Source: Sipunculus nudus (Eukaryota; Annelida; Sipuncula; Golfingiida; Sipunculidae). Taken from it: a stretch of DNA of 64,000 nucleotides. The stretch is from contig CM049315.1 of the NCBI GenBank assembly GCA_026874595.1, forward strand, positions 63,237,389 through 63,301,388, read 5' to 3'. The notes below the pieces were generated by a model. That model was given only the letters and a program-made list of their open reading frames with translations, did not search any database and was not told the DNA's origin. How positions within the stretch are numbered: the stretch's first letter is position 1; the number at the start of each line of letters is the position of its first letter. Both the position numbers and the translations under genes were made by a program. Below are positions 24,187 to 37,490 of this stretch, one piece after another.

Positions 24187-26084
24187 GTGTTTTGTGCAGA
24201 AACGGCTGATTTAAACTGCGATAGAAGCGTTTTAATAGCTTCATTAGGCCATTTAGAAATTGGTAAAAACGTCGCTCTTGCTGAAATCAGATCGGTTTTC
24301 GCGTAATACAACATCGTGTTGTGCAAAATAGAAGATTAAAATTCCAAAAGAAGCAATTCAGAAGCTCCATTAGGCCATTTAGAACCGGATACAAACATCC
24401 ATCTCGCCGAAATCAGCTAGGTTTTTGGCTAATTCAGGAACGTGTGTTGTGCAAAAATTACAGATTTAAATTGCAAAAGAAGCAATTCAGAAGCTCCATT
24501 AGGCCATTTAGAACCGGGTACAAACATCGATCTCGCCGAAATCAGCTAGGTTTTTGCCTAATTCATGATCGTGTGTTGTGCAAAAATTGCAGATTTAAAT
24601 TGCAAAAGAAGCAATTCAGAAGCTTCATTAGGCCGTTTAGAACCAGATACAAACATCTTTTACGCCGAAATCAGCTCGGTTTTTGCGTAATACAAAATCG
24701 TGTGTTGTGCAAAGATGACCGATTTAAACTGGGAAAGAAGCGATTCAATAGCTTTATTAGTCGACTTAAAACCCGTTACAACCGTCGTTTTCGCTGAAAT
24801 AAGCTCGGTTTTTGCGTAGTACAAGATCGTGTGTTGGGCAAATATCACCGATTTAAACTGCGAGAGAAGAGATTCAATAGCTTCATAAGGCGACTTATAA
24901 CCCGTTACAACCGTCGTTTTTGCCGAAATAAGCTCGGTTTTTCCGTAGTACAAGATCGTGTGTTGGGCAAATATCACCGATTAAAACTGCTAAATAAGCA
25001 TTTTAGAAACTTCATCAGGCCATTAAGAACCAGTTAGAAACGGCGTTTTTGCTGAAATCAGCTCGATTTTTTTAGCGTAATATAAGATCGTGTTTGTGCA
25101 AAAATGACCGATTTAAACTGCAAAAGAAGAGTTTAAGAAGCTTCAATAGGCCACTTCAAACCAGTTACAAAGATCTTTTTTGCCGAAATCGACTCGGATT
25201 TTGCGTTATAATAGATCATGATTTGTGCAGAAATGGCCAGTTTAAACTGCGAAAGAAGCGTTTCAGAAACTTCATTAGGCGACTTAAAACCCGTTACAAA
25301 AGTCGTTTTCGCCGCAGTCAGCTCGGTTTTCGAGTACTACAAGATCGTGAGTTGTGCAAAAATGGCCGTTTAAATTGCAAATGAAGCGTTTTAATAGCTT
25401 CATCAGGCCATTTAAAACAAGTTACAAACGTCGTTTTTGCCGAAATCAGCAAGGTTTTCGCTTAATACAAGTTCGCAGATTTAAATTGCAAAAGAATCAA
25501 TTCAGGAGCTTTATTAGGCCATTTAGAACCAGATACCAACGTCTTTTTCGCCGAAATCAGATCGGTTTTTGCGTAATACAAGACCGTGTTTTGTGCAAAG
25601 ATGACCGATTTCAACTGCCAAGGAAGCCTTTTAGAAGCTTCATCAGGCCATTAAGAACCAGTTAGCAACGTCGTTTTTGCTGAAATCAGCTCGATTTTTT
25701 GCGTAATACAAAATCGTGTGTTGTGCAAAGATGACCGATTTAAACTGCTAAAGAAGCGTTTTAGAAGCTTCATCAGGCCATTAAGAACCAGTTAGAAACG
25801 TCTTTTACGCCGAAATCAGCTCGTTTTTTTCGTAATACAAGATCGTGATTTGTGCAGAAACGGCTGATTTAAACTGCGATAGAAGCATTTTAATAGCTTC
25901 ATTAGGCCATTTAGAAATTGGTAAAAACGTCGCTCTTGCAGAAATCAGATCGGTTTTCGCGTAATACAACATCGTGTTGTGCAAAATAGAAGATTAAAAT
26001 TGCAAAAGAAGCAATTCAGAAGCTCCATTAGGCCATTTAGAACCGGGTACAAACATCGATCTCGCCGAAATCAGCTAGGTTTTT
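24187..26084 (+). repeat. Start of third long HOR copy
   Basis: Matches copy 2 from about 11,205 at an offset of 12,982 bp up to about 25,665. From about 25,666 it follows the second internal branch of copy 2 (about 16,913 onward) at an offset of 8,753-8,754. It includes S block copy 5. The homology then passes into the 4,386-bp amplified region without a break. Confidence 0.85.
24664..25549 (+). repeat. S block, copy 5
   Basis: Matches 11,682-12,567 at an offset of 12,982 bp. It keeps the full T-tract, so it groups with copies 1, 3 and 6 and not with copies 2 and 4. The 111-bp monomer is at 25439-25549, with a private change (acaagttcgcag) at its deletion junction. Confidence 0.92.
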
Positions 26085-29000
26085 GGCTAATTCAGGAACG
26101 TGTGTTGTGCAAAAATTACAGATTTCAATTGCAAAAGAAGCAATTCAAAAGCTTCATTAGGCCGTTTAGATTCAGATACAAACGTCTGTTACGACGAAAT
26201 CAGCTCGGTTTTTTCGTAATACAAGATCGTGATTTGTGCAGAAACGGCTGAAATAAACTGCGATAGAAGCGTTTAAATAGCTTCATTAGGCCATTTAGAA
26301 ATTGTTAAAAACGTCGCTTTTGCTGAAATCAGATCGGTTTTCGCGTAATAAAACATCGTGTTGTGCAAAATAGAAGATTAAAATTGCAAAAGAAGCAATT
26401 CAGAAGCTCCATTAGGCAATTTAGAAGCGGGTACAAACATCGATCTCGCCGAAATCAGCTAGGTTTTTGGCTAATTCAGGAACGTGTGTTGTGCAAAAAT
26501 TACAGATTTCAATTGCAAAAGAAGCAACTCAGAAGCTTCATTAGGCCGTTTAGAATCAGATACAAACGTCTTTTACGACGAAATCAGCTCGGTTTTTTCC
26601 TAATACAAGATCGTGATTTGTGCAGAAACGGCTAATATAAACTGCGATAGAAGCGTTTAAATAGCTTCATTATGCCATTTAGAAATTGTTAAAAACGTCG
26701 CTTTTGCTGAAATCAGATCGGTTTTCGCTTAGTACAAGATCGTGTTGTGCAAAAAGAGAAGATTAAAATTGCAAAAGAAGCAATTCAGAAGCTCCATTAG
26801 GCCCTTTAGAACCGGGTACAAACATCGATCTCGCCGAAATCAGCTCGATTTTTTTTTGCGTAATGCAAGATCGTGTTTGTGCAAATATTGCTGATTTAAA
26901 TTGCAAAAGAATCAATTCAGGAGCTTTATTAGGCCATTTAAAACCAGATACCAACGTCTTTTCCGCCGAAATCAGCTCGGTTTTTGCGTAATACAAGACC
27001 GTGTTTTGTGCAAAGATGACCGATTTAAACTGCCAAGGAAGCCTTTTAGAAGCTTCATCAGGCCATCAAAAACCAGTTAGTAACGTCGTTTTTGCTGAAA
27101 TCAGCTCGATTTTTTGCGTAATACAAAATCGTGTGTTGTGCAAAGATGACCGATTTAAACTGCTAAAGAAGCGTTTTAGAAGCTTCATCAGGCCATTAAG
27201 AACCAGTTAGAAACGTCTTTTACGCCGAAATCAGCTCTTTTTTTCGTAATACATGATCGTGATTTGTGCAGAAACGGCTGATTTAAACTGCGATAGAAGC
27301 GTTGTAATAGCTTCATTAGGCCATTTAGAAATTGGTAAAAACGTCGCTCTTGCTGAAATCAGATCGGTTTTCGCGTAATACAACATCGTGTTGTGCAAAA
27401 TAGAAGATTAAAATTCCAAAAGAAGCAATTCAGAAGCTCCATTAGGCCATTTAGAACCGGATACAAACATCCATCTCGCCGAAATCAGCTAGGTTTTTGG
27501 CTAATTCAGGAACGTGTGTTGTGCAAAAATTACAGATTTCAATTGCAAAAGAAGCAATTCAGAAGCTTCATTAGGCCGTTTAGAATCAGATACAAACGTC
27601 TTTTACGACGAAATCAGCTCGGTTTTTTTTTCTAATACAAGATCGTGATTTGTGCAGAAACGGCTAATATAAACTGCGATAGAAGCGTTTAAATAGCTTC
27701 ATTAGGCCATTTAGAAATTGTTAAAAACGTCGCTCTTGCTGAAATCAGATCGGTTTTCGCGTAGTACAAGATCGTGTCTTGTGCAATGATCACCGATTTA
27801 AACTGCGAAAGAAGCCTTTTAGAAGCTTCATCAGGCCATTAAGAACCAGTTAGAAACGTCGTTTTTGCTGAAATCAGCTCGATTTTCTTGCGTAATGCAA
27901 GATCGTGTTTGTGCAAATATTGCAGATTTAAATTGTAAAAGAATCAATTCAGGAGCTTTATTAGACCATTTAGATCCAGATACCAACGTCTTTTTCGCCG
28001 AAATCAGCTCGTTTTTGCGTAATACAAGACCGTGTTTTGTGCAAAGATGACCGATTTAAACTGCCAAGGAAGCCTTTTAGAAGCTTCATCAGGCCATTAA
28101 GAACCAGTTAGCAACGTCGTTTTTGCTGAAATCAGCTCGATTTTTTGCGTAATACAAAATCGTGTGTTGTGCAAAGATGACCGATTTAAGCTGCTTAAGA
28201 AGCGTTTTAGAAGCTTCATCAGGCCATTGAGAACCAGTTAGAAACGTCTTTTACGCCGAAATCAGCTCGTTTTTTTCGTAATACAAGATCGTGATTTGTG
28301 CAGAAACGCCTGATTTAAACTGCGATAGAAGCGTTTTAATAGCTTCATTAGGCCATTTAGAAATTGGTAAAATCGTCGCTCTTGCTGAAATCAGATCGGT
28401 TTTTGCGTAATACAATATCGTGTTTTGTGCAAAGATGACCGATTTAAACTGCTAAAGAAGCGTTTTAGAAGCTTCATCAGGCCACTAAGAACCAGTTAGA
28501 AACGTCTTTTACGCCGAAGTCAGCTCGTTTTTTTCGTAATACAAGATCGTGATTTGTGCAGAAACGGCTGATTTAAACTGCAATAGAAGCGTTTTAATAG
28601 CTTCATTAGGCCATTTAGAAATTGGTAAAAACGTCGCTCTTGCTGAAATCAGATCGGTTTTCGCGTAATACAACATCGTGTTGTGCAAAATAGAAGATTA
28701 AAATTGCAAAAGAAGCAATTCAGAAGCTCCATTAGGCCATTTAGAACCGGGTACAAACATCGATCTCGTCTAAATCAGATGGGTTTTTTGCCTAATTCAT
28801 GATCGTGTGTTGTGCAAAAATTACAGATTTCAATTGCAAAAGAAGCAATTCAGAAGCTTCATTAGGCCGTTTAGAATCAGATACAAACGTCTTTTACGAC
28901 GAAATCAGCTCGGTTTTTTCGTAATACAAGATCGTGTTTTGTGCAAAGATGACCGATTTAAACTGCAAAAGAAGCGTTTAAGAAGCTTTATCAGGCCATT

Positions 29001-30470
29001 AAGAATCAGTTAGGAACGTCGTGTTTGCTGAAATCAGCTCGGTTTTTTTTTTTTTGCGTAATATAAGATCGTGTGTTGTGCAAAGATGATGATTTAAACT
29101 GCAAAAGAAGCGTTTGAGAAACTTCATTAGGCCATTTAGAACCAGTTAAAAATGTCGTTTTTTTGCCGAAATCAGCTCGGTTTTTGCGTAATATAGGATC
29201 CTGTTTTGTGCAAAATGGCCAATTTAAACTGCAATAGAAGCGTTTTAATAGCTTCATTAGGCCATTTAGAAATTGGTAAAAACGTCGCTCTTGCGGAAAT
29301 CAAATCGGTTTTCGCGTAATACAACATCGTGTTGTGCAAAATAGAAGATTAAAATTGCAAAAGAAGCAATTCAGAAGCTCCATTAGGCCATTTAGAACCG
29401 GGTACAAACATCGATCTCGCCGAAATCAGCTAGGTTTTTGGCTAATTCAGGAACGTGTGTTGTGCAAAAATTACAGATTTCAATTGCAAAAGAAGCAATT
29501 CAGAAGCTTCATTAGGCCGTTTAGAATCAGATGCAAACGTCTTTTACGACGAAATCAGCTCGGTTTTTTCGTAATACAAGATCGTGATTTGTGCAGAAAC
29601 GGCTAATATAAACTGCGATAGAAGCGTTTAAATAGCTTCATTATGCCATTTAGAAATTGTTAAAAACGTCGCTTTTGCTGAAATCAGATCGGTTTTCGCA
29701 TAGTACAAGATCGTGTTGTGCAAAAGAGAAGATTAAAATTGCAAAAGAAGCAATTCAGAAGCTCCATTAGGCCATTTAGAACCGGGTACAAACATCGATC
29801 TCGCCGAAATCAGCTAGGTTTTTCCCTAATTCATGATCGTGTGTTGTGCAAAAATTGCAGATTTAAATTGCAAAAGAAGCAATTCAGAAACTTTATTAGG
29901 CCGTTTAGAATCAGATACAAACGTCTTTTACGCCGAAATCAGCTCGGTTTTTGCGTAATACAAGATCGTGTTTTGTGCAAAGATGACCGATTTAAACTGC
30001 GAAAGAAGCGTTTTAAAAGCTTCATCAGGCCATTAAGAACCAGTTAGCAACGTCGTCTTTGCTGAAATCAGTTCGATTTTTTAGCGTAATATAAGATGGT
30101 GTTTGTCCAAAGATGACCGATTTAAACTGCAAAAGAAGCAATTCAGAAGCTCCATCAGGCCATTAAGAACCTGGTACAAACATCGATCTCGCCTAAATCA
30201 GCTGGGTTTTTTGCCTAATTCATGATCGTGTGTTGTGCAAAAATTGCAGATTTAAATTGCAAAAGAAGCATTTCAGAAGCTTCATTAGGCCGTTTAGAAC
30301 CAGATACAAACATCTTTTACGCCGAAATCAGCTCGGTTTTTGCGTAATACAAGATCGTGTTTTGTGCAAAGATGACCGATTTAAACTGCAAAAGAAGCGT
30401 TTAAGAAGCTTTTTCAGGCCATTAAGAATCAGTTAGGAACGTCGTTTTTGCTGAAATCAGCTCGGTTTTT
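26085..30470 (+). repeat. 34-monomer HOR unit 1 (4,386 bp)
   Basis: Starts at ggctaattcaggaacg (26,085). The same sequence restarts at 30,471 and 34,857, each 4,386 bp later, and 4,386 is exactly 34 x 129. Internal landmarks repeat at the same spacing, for example 26,363 to 30,749 to 35,135 and 29,334 to 33,720. Private differences from unit 2 include gtaataaaacatcg near 26,350 (unit 2: gtaatacaacatcg) and a T-tract of 13 at 29,043-29,055 (unit 2: 12). The unit appears to derive from copy 2 between about 17.3 and 22.2 kb with several monomers deleted. Confidence 0.95.
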
Positions 30471-33400
30471 GGCTAATTCAGGAACGTGTGTTGTGCAAAA
30501 ATTACAGATTTCAATTGCAAAAGAAGCAATTCAAAAGCTTCATTAGGCCGTTTAGATTCAGATACAAACGTCTGTTACGACGAAATCAGCTCGGTTTTTT
30601 CGTAATACAAGATCGTGATTTGTGCAGAAACGGCTGAAATAAACTGCGAATGAAGCGTTTAAATAGCTTCATTAGGCCATTTAGAAATTGTTAAAAACGT
30701 CGCTTTTGCTGAAATCAGATCGGTTTTCGCGTAATACAACATCGTGTTGTGCAAAATAGAAGATTAAAATTGCAAAAGAAGCAATTCAGAAGCTCCATTA
30801 GGCAATTTAGAAGCGGGTACAAACATCGATCTCGCCGAAATCAGCTAGGTTTTTGGCTAATTCAGGAACGTGTGTTGTGCAAAAATTACAGATTTCAATT
30901 GCAAAAGAAGCAACTCAGAAGCTTCATTAGGCCGTTTAGAATCAGATACAAACGTCTTTTACGACGAAATCAGCTCGGTTTTTTCCTAATACAAGATCGT
31001 GATTTGTGCAGAAACGGCTAATATAAACTGCGATAGAAGCGTTTAAATAGCTTCATTATGCCATTTAGAAATTGTTAAAAACGTCGCTTTTGCTGAAATC
31101 AGATCGGTTTTCGCTTAGTACAAGATCGTGTTGTGCAAAAAGAGAAGATTAAAATTGCAAAAGGAGCAATTCAGAAGCTCCATTAGGCCCTTTAGAACCG
31201 GGTACAAACATCGATCTCGCCGAAATCAGCTCGATTTTTTTTTGCGTAATGCAAGATCGTGTTTGTGCAAATATTGCTGATTTAAATTGCAAAAGAATCA
31301 ATTCAGGAGCTTTATTAGGCCATTTAAAACCAGATACCAACGTCTTTTCCGCCGAAATCAGCTCGGTTTTTGCGTAATACAAGACCGTGTTTTGTGCAAA
31401 GATGACCGATTTAAACTGCCAAGGAAGCCTTTTAGAAGCTTCATCAGGCCATCAAAAACCAGTTAGTAACGTCGTTTTTGCTGAAATCAGCTCGATTTTT
31501 TGCGTAATACAAAATCGTGTGTTGTGCAAAGATGACCGATTTAAACTGCTAAAGAAGCGTTTTAGAAGCTTCATCAGGCCATTAAGAACCAGTTAGAAAC
31601 GTCTTTTACGCCGAAATCAGCTCTTTTTTTCGTAATACATGATCGTGATTTGTGCAGAAACGGCTGATTTAAACTGCGATAGAAGCGTTGTAATAGCTTC
31701 ATTAGGCCATTTAGAAATTGGTAAAAAACGTCGCTCTTGCTGAAATCAGATCGGTTTTCGCGTAATACAACATCGTGTTGTGCAAAATAGAAGATTAAAA
31801 TTCCAAAAGAAGCAATTCAGAAGCTCCATTAGGCCATTTAGAACCGGATACAAACATCCATCTCGCCGAAATCAGCTAGGTTTTTGGCTAATTCAGGAAC
31901 GTGTGTTGTGCAAAAATTACAGATTTCAATTGCAAAAGAAGCAATTCAGAAGCTTCATTAGGCCGTTTAGAATCAGATACAAACGTCTTTTACGACGAAA
32001 TCAGCTCGGTTTTTTTTTCTAATACAAGATCGTGATTTGTGCAGAAACGGCTAATATAAACTGCGATAGAAGCGTTTAAATAGCTTCATTAGGCCATTTA
32101 GAAATTGTTAAAAACGTCGCTCTTGCTGAAATCAGATCGGTTTTCGCGTAGTACAAGATCGTGTCTTGTGCAATGATCACCGATTTAAACTGCGAAAGAA
32201 GCCTTTTAGAAGCTTCATCAGGCCATTAAGAACCAGTTAGAAACGTCGTTTTTGCTGAAATCAGCTCGATTTTCTTGCGTAATGCAAGATCGTGTTTGTG
32301 CAAATATTGCAGATTTAAATTGTAAAAGAATCAATTCAGGAGCTTTATTAGACCATTTAGATCCAGATACCAACGTCTTTTTCGCCGAAATCAGCTCGTT
32401 TTTGCGTAATACAAGACCGTGTTTTGTGCAAAGATGACCGATTTAAACTGCCAAGGAAGCCTTTTAGAAGCTTCATCAGGCCATTAAGAACCAGTTAGCA
32501 ACGTCGTTTTTGCTGAAATCAGCTCGATTTTTTGCGTAATACAAAATCGTGTGTTGTGCAAAGATGACCGATTTAAGCTGCTTAAGAAGCGTTTTAGAAG
32601 CTTCATCAGGCCATTGAGAACCAGTTAGAAACGTCTTTTACGCCGAAATCAGCTCGTTTTTTTCGTAATACAAGATCGTGATTTGTGCAGAAACGCCTGA
32701 TTTAAACTGCGATAGAAGCGTTTTAATAGCTTCATTAGGCCATTTAGAAATTGGTAAAATCGTCGCTCTTGCTGAAATCAGATCGGTTTTTGCGTAATAC
32801 AATATCGTGTTTTGTGCAAAGATGACCGATTTAAACTGCTAAAGAAGCGTTTTAGAAGCTTCATCAGGCCACTAAGAACCAGTTAGAAACGTCTTTTACG
32901 CCGAAGTCAGCTCGTTTTTTTCGTAATACAAGATCGTGATTTGTGCAGAAACGGCTGATTTAAACTGCAATAGAAGCGTTTTAATAGCTTCATTAGGCCA
33001 TTTAGAAATTGGTAAAAACGTCGCTCTTGCTGAAATCAGATCGGTTTTCGCGTAATACAACATCGTGTTGTGCAAAATAGAAGATTAAAATTGCAAAAGA
33101 AGCAATTCAGAAGCTCCATTAGGCCATTTAGAACCGGGTACAAACATCGATCTCGTCTAAATCAGATGGGTTTTTTGCCTAATTCATGATCGTGTGTTGT
33201 GCAAAAATTACAGATTTCAATTGCAAAAGAAGCAATTCAGAAGCTTCATTAGGCCGTTTAGAATCAGATACAAACGTCTTTTACGACGAAATCAGCTCGG
33301 TTTTTTCGTAATACAAGATCGTGTTTTGTGCAAAGATGACCGATTTAAACTGCAAAAGAAGCGTTTAAGAAGCTTTATCAGGCCATTAAGAATCAGTTAG

Positions 33401-34856
33401 GAACGTCGTGTTTGCTGAAATCAGCTCGGTTTTTTTTTTTTGCGTAATATAAGATCGTGTGTTGTGCAAAGATGATGATTTAAACTGCAAAAGAAGCGTT
33501 TGAGAAACTTCATTAGGCCATTTAGAACCAGTTAAAAATGTCGTTTTTTTGCCGAAATCAGCTCGGTTTTTGCGTAATATAGGATCCTGTTTTGTGCAAA
33601 ATGGCCAATTTAAACTGCAATAGAAGCGTTTTAATAGCTTCATTAGGCCATTTAGAAATTGGTAAAAACGTCGCTCTTGCGGAAATCAAATCGGTTTTCG
33701 CGTAATACAACATCGTGTTGTGCAAAATAGAAGATTAAAATTGCAAAAGAAGCAATTCAGAAGCTCCATTAGGCCATTTAGAACCGGGTACAAACATCGA
33801 TCTCGCCGAAATCAGCTAGGTTTTTGGCTAATTCAGGAACGTGTGTTGTGCAAAAATTACAGATTTCAATTGCAAAAGAAGCAATTCAGAAGCTTCATTA
33901 GGCCGTTTAGAATCAGATGCAAACGTCTTTTACGACGAAATCAGCTCGGTTTTTTCGTAATACAAGATCGTGATTTGTGCAGAAACGGCTAATATAAACT
34001 GCGATAGAAGCGTTTAAATAGCTTCATTATGCCATTTAGAAATTGTTAAAAACGTCGCTTTTGCTGAAATCAGATCGGTTTTCGCATAGTACAAGATCGT
34101 GTTGTGCAAAAGAGAAGATTAAAATTGCAAAAGAAGCAATTCAGAAGCTCCATTAGGCCATTTAGAACCGGGTACAAACATCGATCTCGCCGAAATCAGC
34201 TAGGTTTTTCCCTAATTCATGATCGTGTGTTGTGCAAAAATTGCAGATTTAAATTGCAAAAGAAGCAATTCAGAAACTTTATTAGGCCGTTTAGAATCAG
34301 ATACAAACGTCTTTTACGCCGAAATCAGCTCGGTTTTTGCGTAATACAAGATCGTGTTTTGTGCAAAGATGACCGATTTAAACTGCGAAAGAAGCGTTTT
34401 AAAAGCTTCATCAGGCCATTAAGAACCAGTTAGCAACGTCGTCTTTGCTGAAATCAGTTCGATTTTTTAGCGTAATATAAGATGGTGTTTGTCCAAAGAT
34501 GACCGATTTAAACTGCAAAAGAAGCAATTCAGAAGCTCCATCAGGCCATTAAGAACCTGGTACAAACATCGATCTCGCCTAAATCAGCTGGGTTTTTTGC
34601 CTAATTCATGATCGTGTGTTGTGCAAAAATTGCAGATTTAAATTGCAAAAGAAGCATTTCAGAAGCTTCATTAGGCCGTTTAGAACCAGATACAAACATC
34701 TTTTACGCCGAAATCAGCTCGGTTTTTGCGTAATACAAGATCGTGTTTTGTGCAAAGATGACCGATTTAAACTGCAAAAGAAGCGTTTAAGAAGCTTTTT
34801 CAGGCCATTAAGAATCAGTTAGGAACGTCGTTTTTGCTGAAATCAGCTCGGTTTTT
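30471..34856 (+). repeat. 34-monomer HOR unit 2 (4,386 bp)
   Basis: Tandem copy of 26,085-30,470. The left junction is novel: ctcggttttt (normally followed by more T and gcgtaatataag) is joined to ggctaattcagg at 30,470/30,471. Unit 2 has one extra A near 31,726 (ggtaaaaaacg) and one fewer T at 33,430-33,441, so its length is unchanged. The identical junction recurs at 34,856/34,857, which shows that the whole unit was amplified after the junction formed. Confidence 0.95.
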
Positions 34857-37490
34857 GGCTAATTCAGGAACGTGTGTTGTGCAAAAATTACAGATTTCAA
34901 TTGCAAAAGAAGCAATTCAAAAGCTTCATTAGGCCGTTTAGATTCAGATACAAACGTCTGTTACGACGAAATCAGCTCGGTTTTTTCGTAATACAAGATC
35001 GTGATTTGTGCAGAAACGGCTGAAATAAACTGCGAATGAAGCGTTTAAATAGCTTCATTAGGCCATTTAGAAATTGTTAAAAACGTCGCTTTTGCTGAAA
35101 TCAGATCGGTTTTCGCGTAATACAACATCGTGTTGTGCAAAATAGAAGATTAAAATTGCAAAAGAAGCAATTCAGAAGCTCCATTAGGCAATTTAGAAGC
35201 GGGTACAAACATCGATCTCGCCGAAATCAGCTAGGTTTTTGGCTAATTCAGGAACGTGTGTTGTGCAAAAATTACAGATTTCAATTGCAAAAGAAGCAAC
35301 TCAGAAGCTTCATTAGGCCGTTTAGAATCAGATACAAACGTCTTTTACGACGAAATCAGCTCGGTTTTTTCCTAATACAAGATCGTGATTTGTGCAGAAA
35401 CGGCTAATATAAACTGCGATAGAAGCGTTTAAATAGCTTCATTATGCCATTTAGAAATTGTTAAAAACGTCGCTTTTGCTGAAATCAGATCGGTTTTCGC
35501 TTAGTACAAGATCGTGTTGTGCAAAAAGAGAAGATTAAAATTGCAAAAGGAGCAATTCAGAAGCTCCATTAGGCCCTTTAGAACCGGGTACAAACATCGA
35601 TCTCGCCGAAATCAGCTCGATTTTTTTTTGCGTAATGCAAGATCGTGTTTGTGCAAATATTGCTGATTTAAATTGCAAAAGAATCAATTCAGGAGCTTTA
35701 TTAGGCCATTTAAAACCAGATACCAACGTCTTTTCCGCCGAAATCAGCTCGGTTTTTGCGTAATACAAGGCCGTGTTTTGTGCAAAGATGACCGATTTAA
35801 ACTGCCAAGGAAGCCTTTTAGAAGCTTCATCAGGCCATCAATAACCAGTTAGTAACGTCGTTTTTGCTGAAATCAGCTCGATTTTTTGCGTAATACAAAA
35901 TCGTGTGTTGTGCAAAGATGACCGATTTAAACTGCTAAAGAAGCGTTTTAGAAGCTTCATCAGGCCATTAAGAACCAGTTAGAAACGTCTTTTACGCCGA
36001 AATCAGCTCTTTTTTTCGTAATACAAGATCGTGATTTGTGCAGAAACGGCTGATTTAAACTGCGATAGAAGCGTTTTAATAGCTTCATTAGGCCATTTAG
36101 AAATTGGTAAAAACGTCGCTCTTGCTGAAATCAGATCGGTTTTCGCGTAATACAACATCGTGTTGTGCAAAATAGAAGATTAAAATTCCAAAAGAAGCAA
36201 TTCAGAAGCTCCATTAGGCCATTTAGAACCGGATACAAACATCCATCTCGCCGAAATCAGCTAGGTTTTTGGCTAATTCAGGAACGTGTGTTGTGCAAAA
36301 ATTACAGATTTCAATTGCAAAAGAAGCAATTCAGAAGCTTCATTAGGCCGTTTAGAATCAGATACAAACGTCTTTTACGACGAAATCAGCTCGGTTTTTT
36401 TCTAATACAAGATCGTGAATTGTGCAGAAACGGCTAATATAAACTGCGATAGAAGCGTTTAAATAGCTTCATTAGGCCATTTAGAAATTGTTAAAAACGT
36501 CGCTCTTGCTGAAATCAGATCGGTTTTCGCGTAGTACAAGATCGTGTCTTGTGCAATGATCACCGATTTAAACTGCGAAAGAAGCCTTTTAGAAGCTTCA
36601 TCAGGCCATTAAGAACCAGTTAGAAACGTCGTTTTTGCTGAAATCAGCTCGATTTTCTTGCGTAATGCAAGATCGTGTTTGTGCAAATATTGCAGATTTA
36701 AATTGTAAAAGAATCAATTCAGGAGCTTTATTAGACCATTTAGATCCAGATACCAACGTCTTTTTCGCCGAAATCAGCTCGTTTTTGCGTAATACAAGAC
36801 CGTGTTTTGTGCAAAGATGACCGATTTAAACTGCCAAGGAAGCCTTTTAGAAGCTTCATCAGGCCATTAAGAACCAGTTAGCAACGTCGTTTTTGCTGAA
36901 ATCAGCTCGATTTTTTGCGTAATACAAAATCGTGTGTTGTGCAAAGATGACCGATTTAAACTGCTTAAGAAGCGTTTTAGAAGCTTCATCAGGCCATTGA
37001 GAACCAGTTAGAAACGTCTTTTACGCCGAAATCAGCTCGTTTTTTTCGTAATACAAGATCGTGATTTGTGCAGAAACGCCTGATTTAAACTGCGATAGAA
37101 GCGTTTTAATAGCTTCATTAGGCCATTTAGAAATTGGTAAAATCGTCGCTCTTGCTGAAATCAGATCGGTTTTTGCGTAATACAATATCGTGTTTTGTGC
37201 AAAGATGACCGATTTAAACTGCTAAAGAAGCGTTTTAGAAGCTTCATCAGGCCACTAAGAACCAGTTAGAAACGTCTTTTACGCCGAAGTCAGCTCGTTT
37301 TTTTCGTAATACAAGATCGTGATTTGTGCAGAAACGGCTGATTTAAACTGCAATAGAAGCGTTTTAATAGCTTCATTAGGCCATTTAGAAATTGGTAAAA
37401 ACGTCGCTCTTGCTGAAATCAGATCGGTTTTCGCGTAATACAACATCGTGTTGTGCAAAATAGAAGATTAAAATTGCAAAAGAAGCAATT
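34857..37490 (+). repeat. 34-monomer HOR unit 3 (partial, ~2.6 kb)
   Basis: Third copy, following unit 2 until the gtgcaaaatagaag monomer at 37,453. Between about 37,480 and 37,520 it switches to the ttaggcaatttagaagcggg variant, which normally sits at 30,749 and 35,135. Private changes include acaaggccgtg near 35,767 and atcaataacc near 35,838. Small deletions shorten the offset from unit 2 from 4,386 to about 4,383 by 36,635. Confidence 0.9.

Noticed and set aside
26085-34856. Assembly artefact duplicating 4,386 bp
   Set aside because: Not fully excluded, but the units differ by substitutions and small indels at several sites, which argues for real copies. Raw-read confirmation would settle it.
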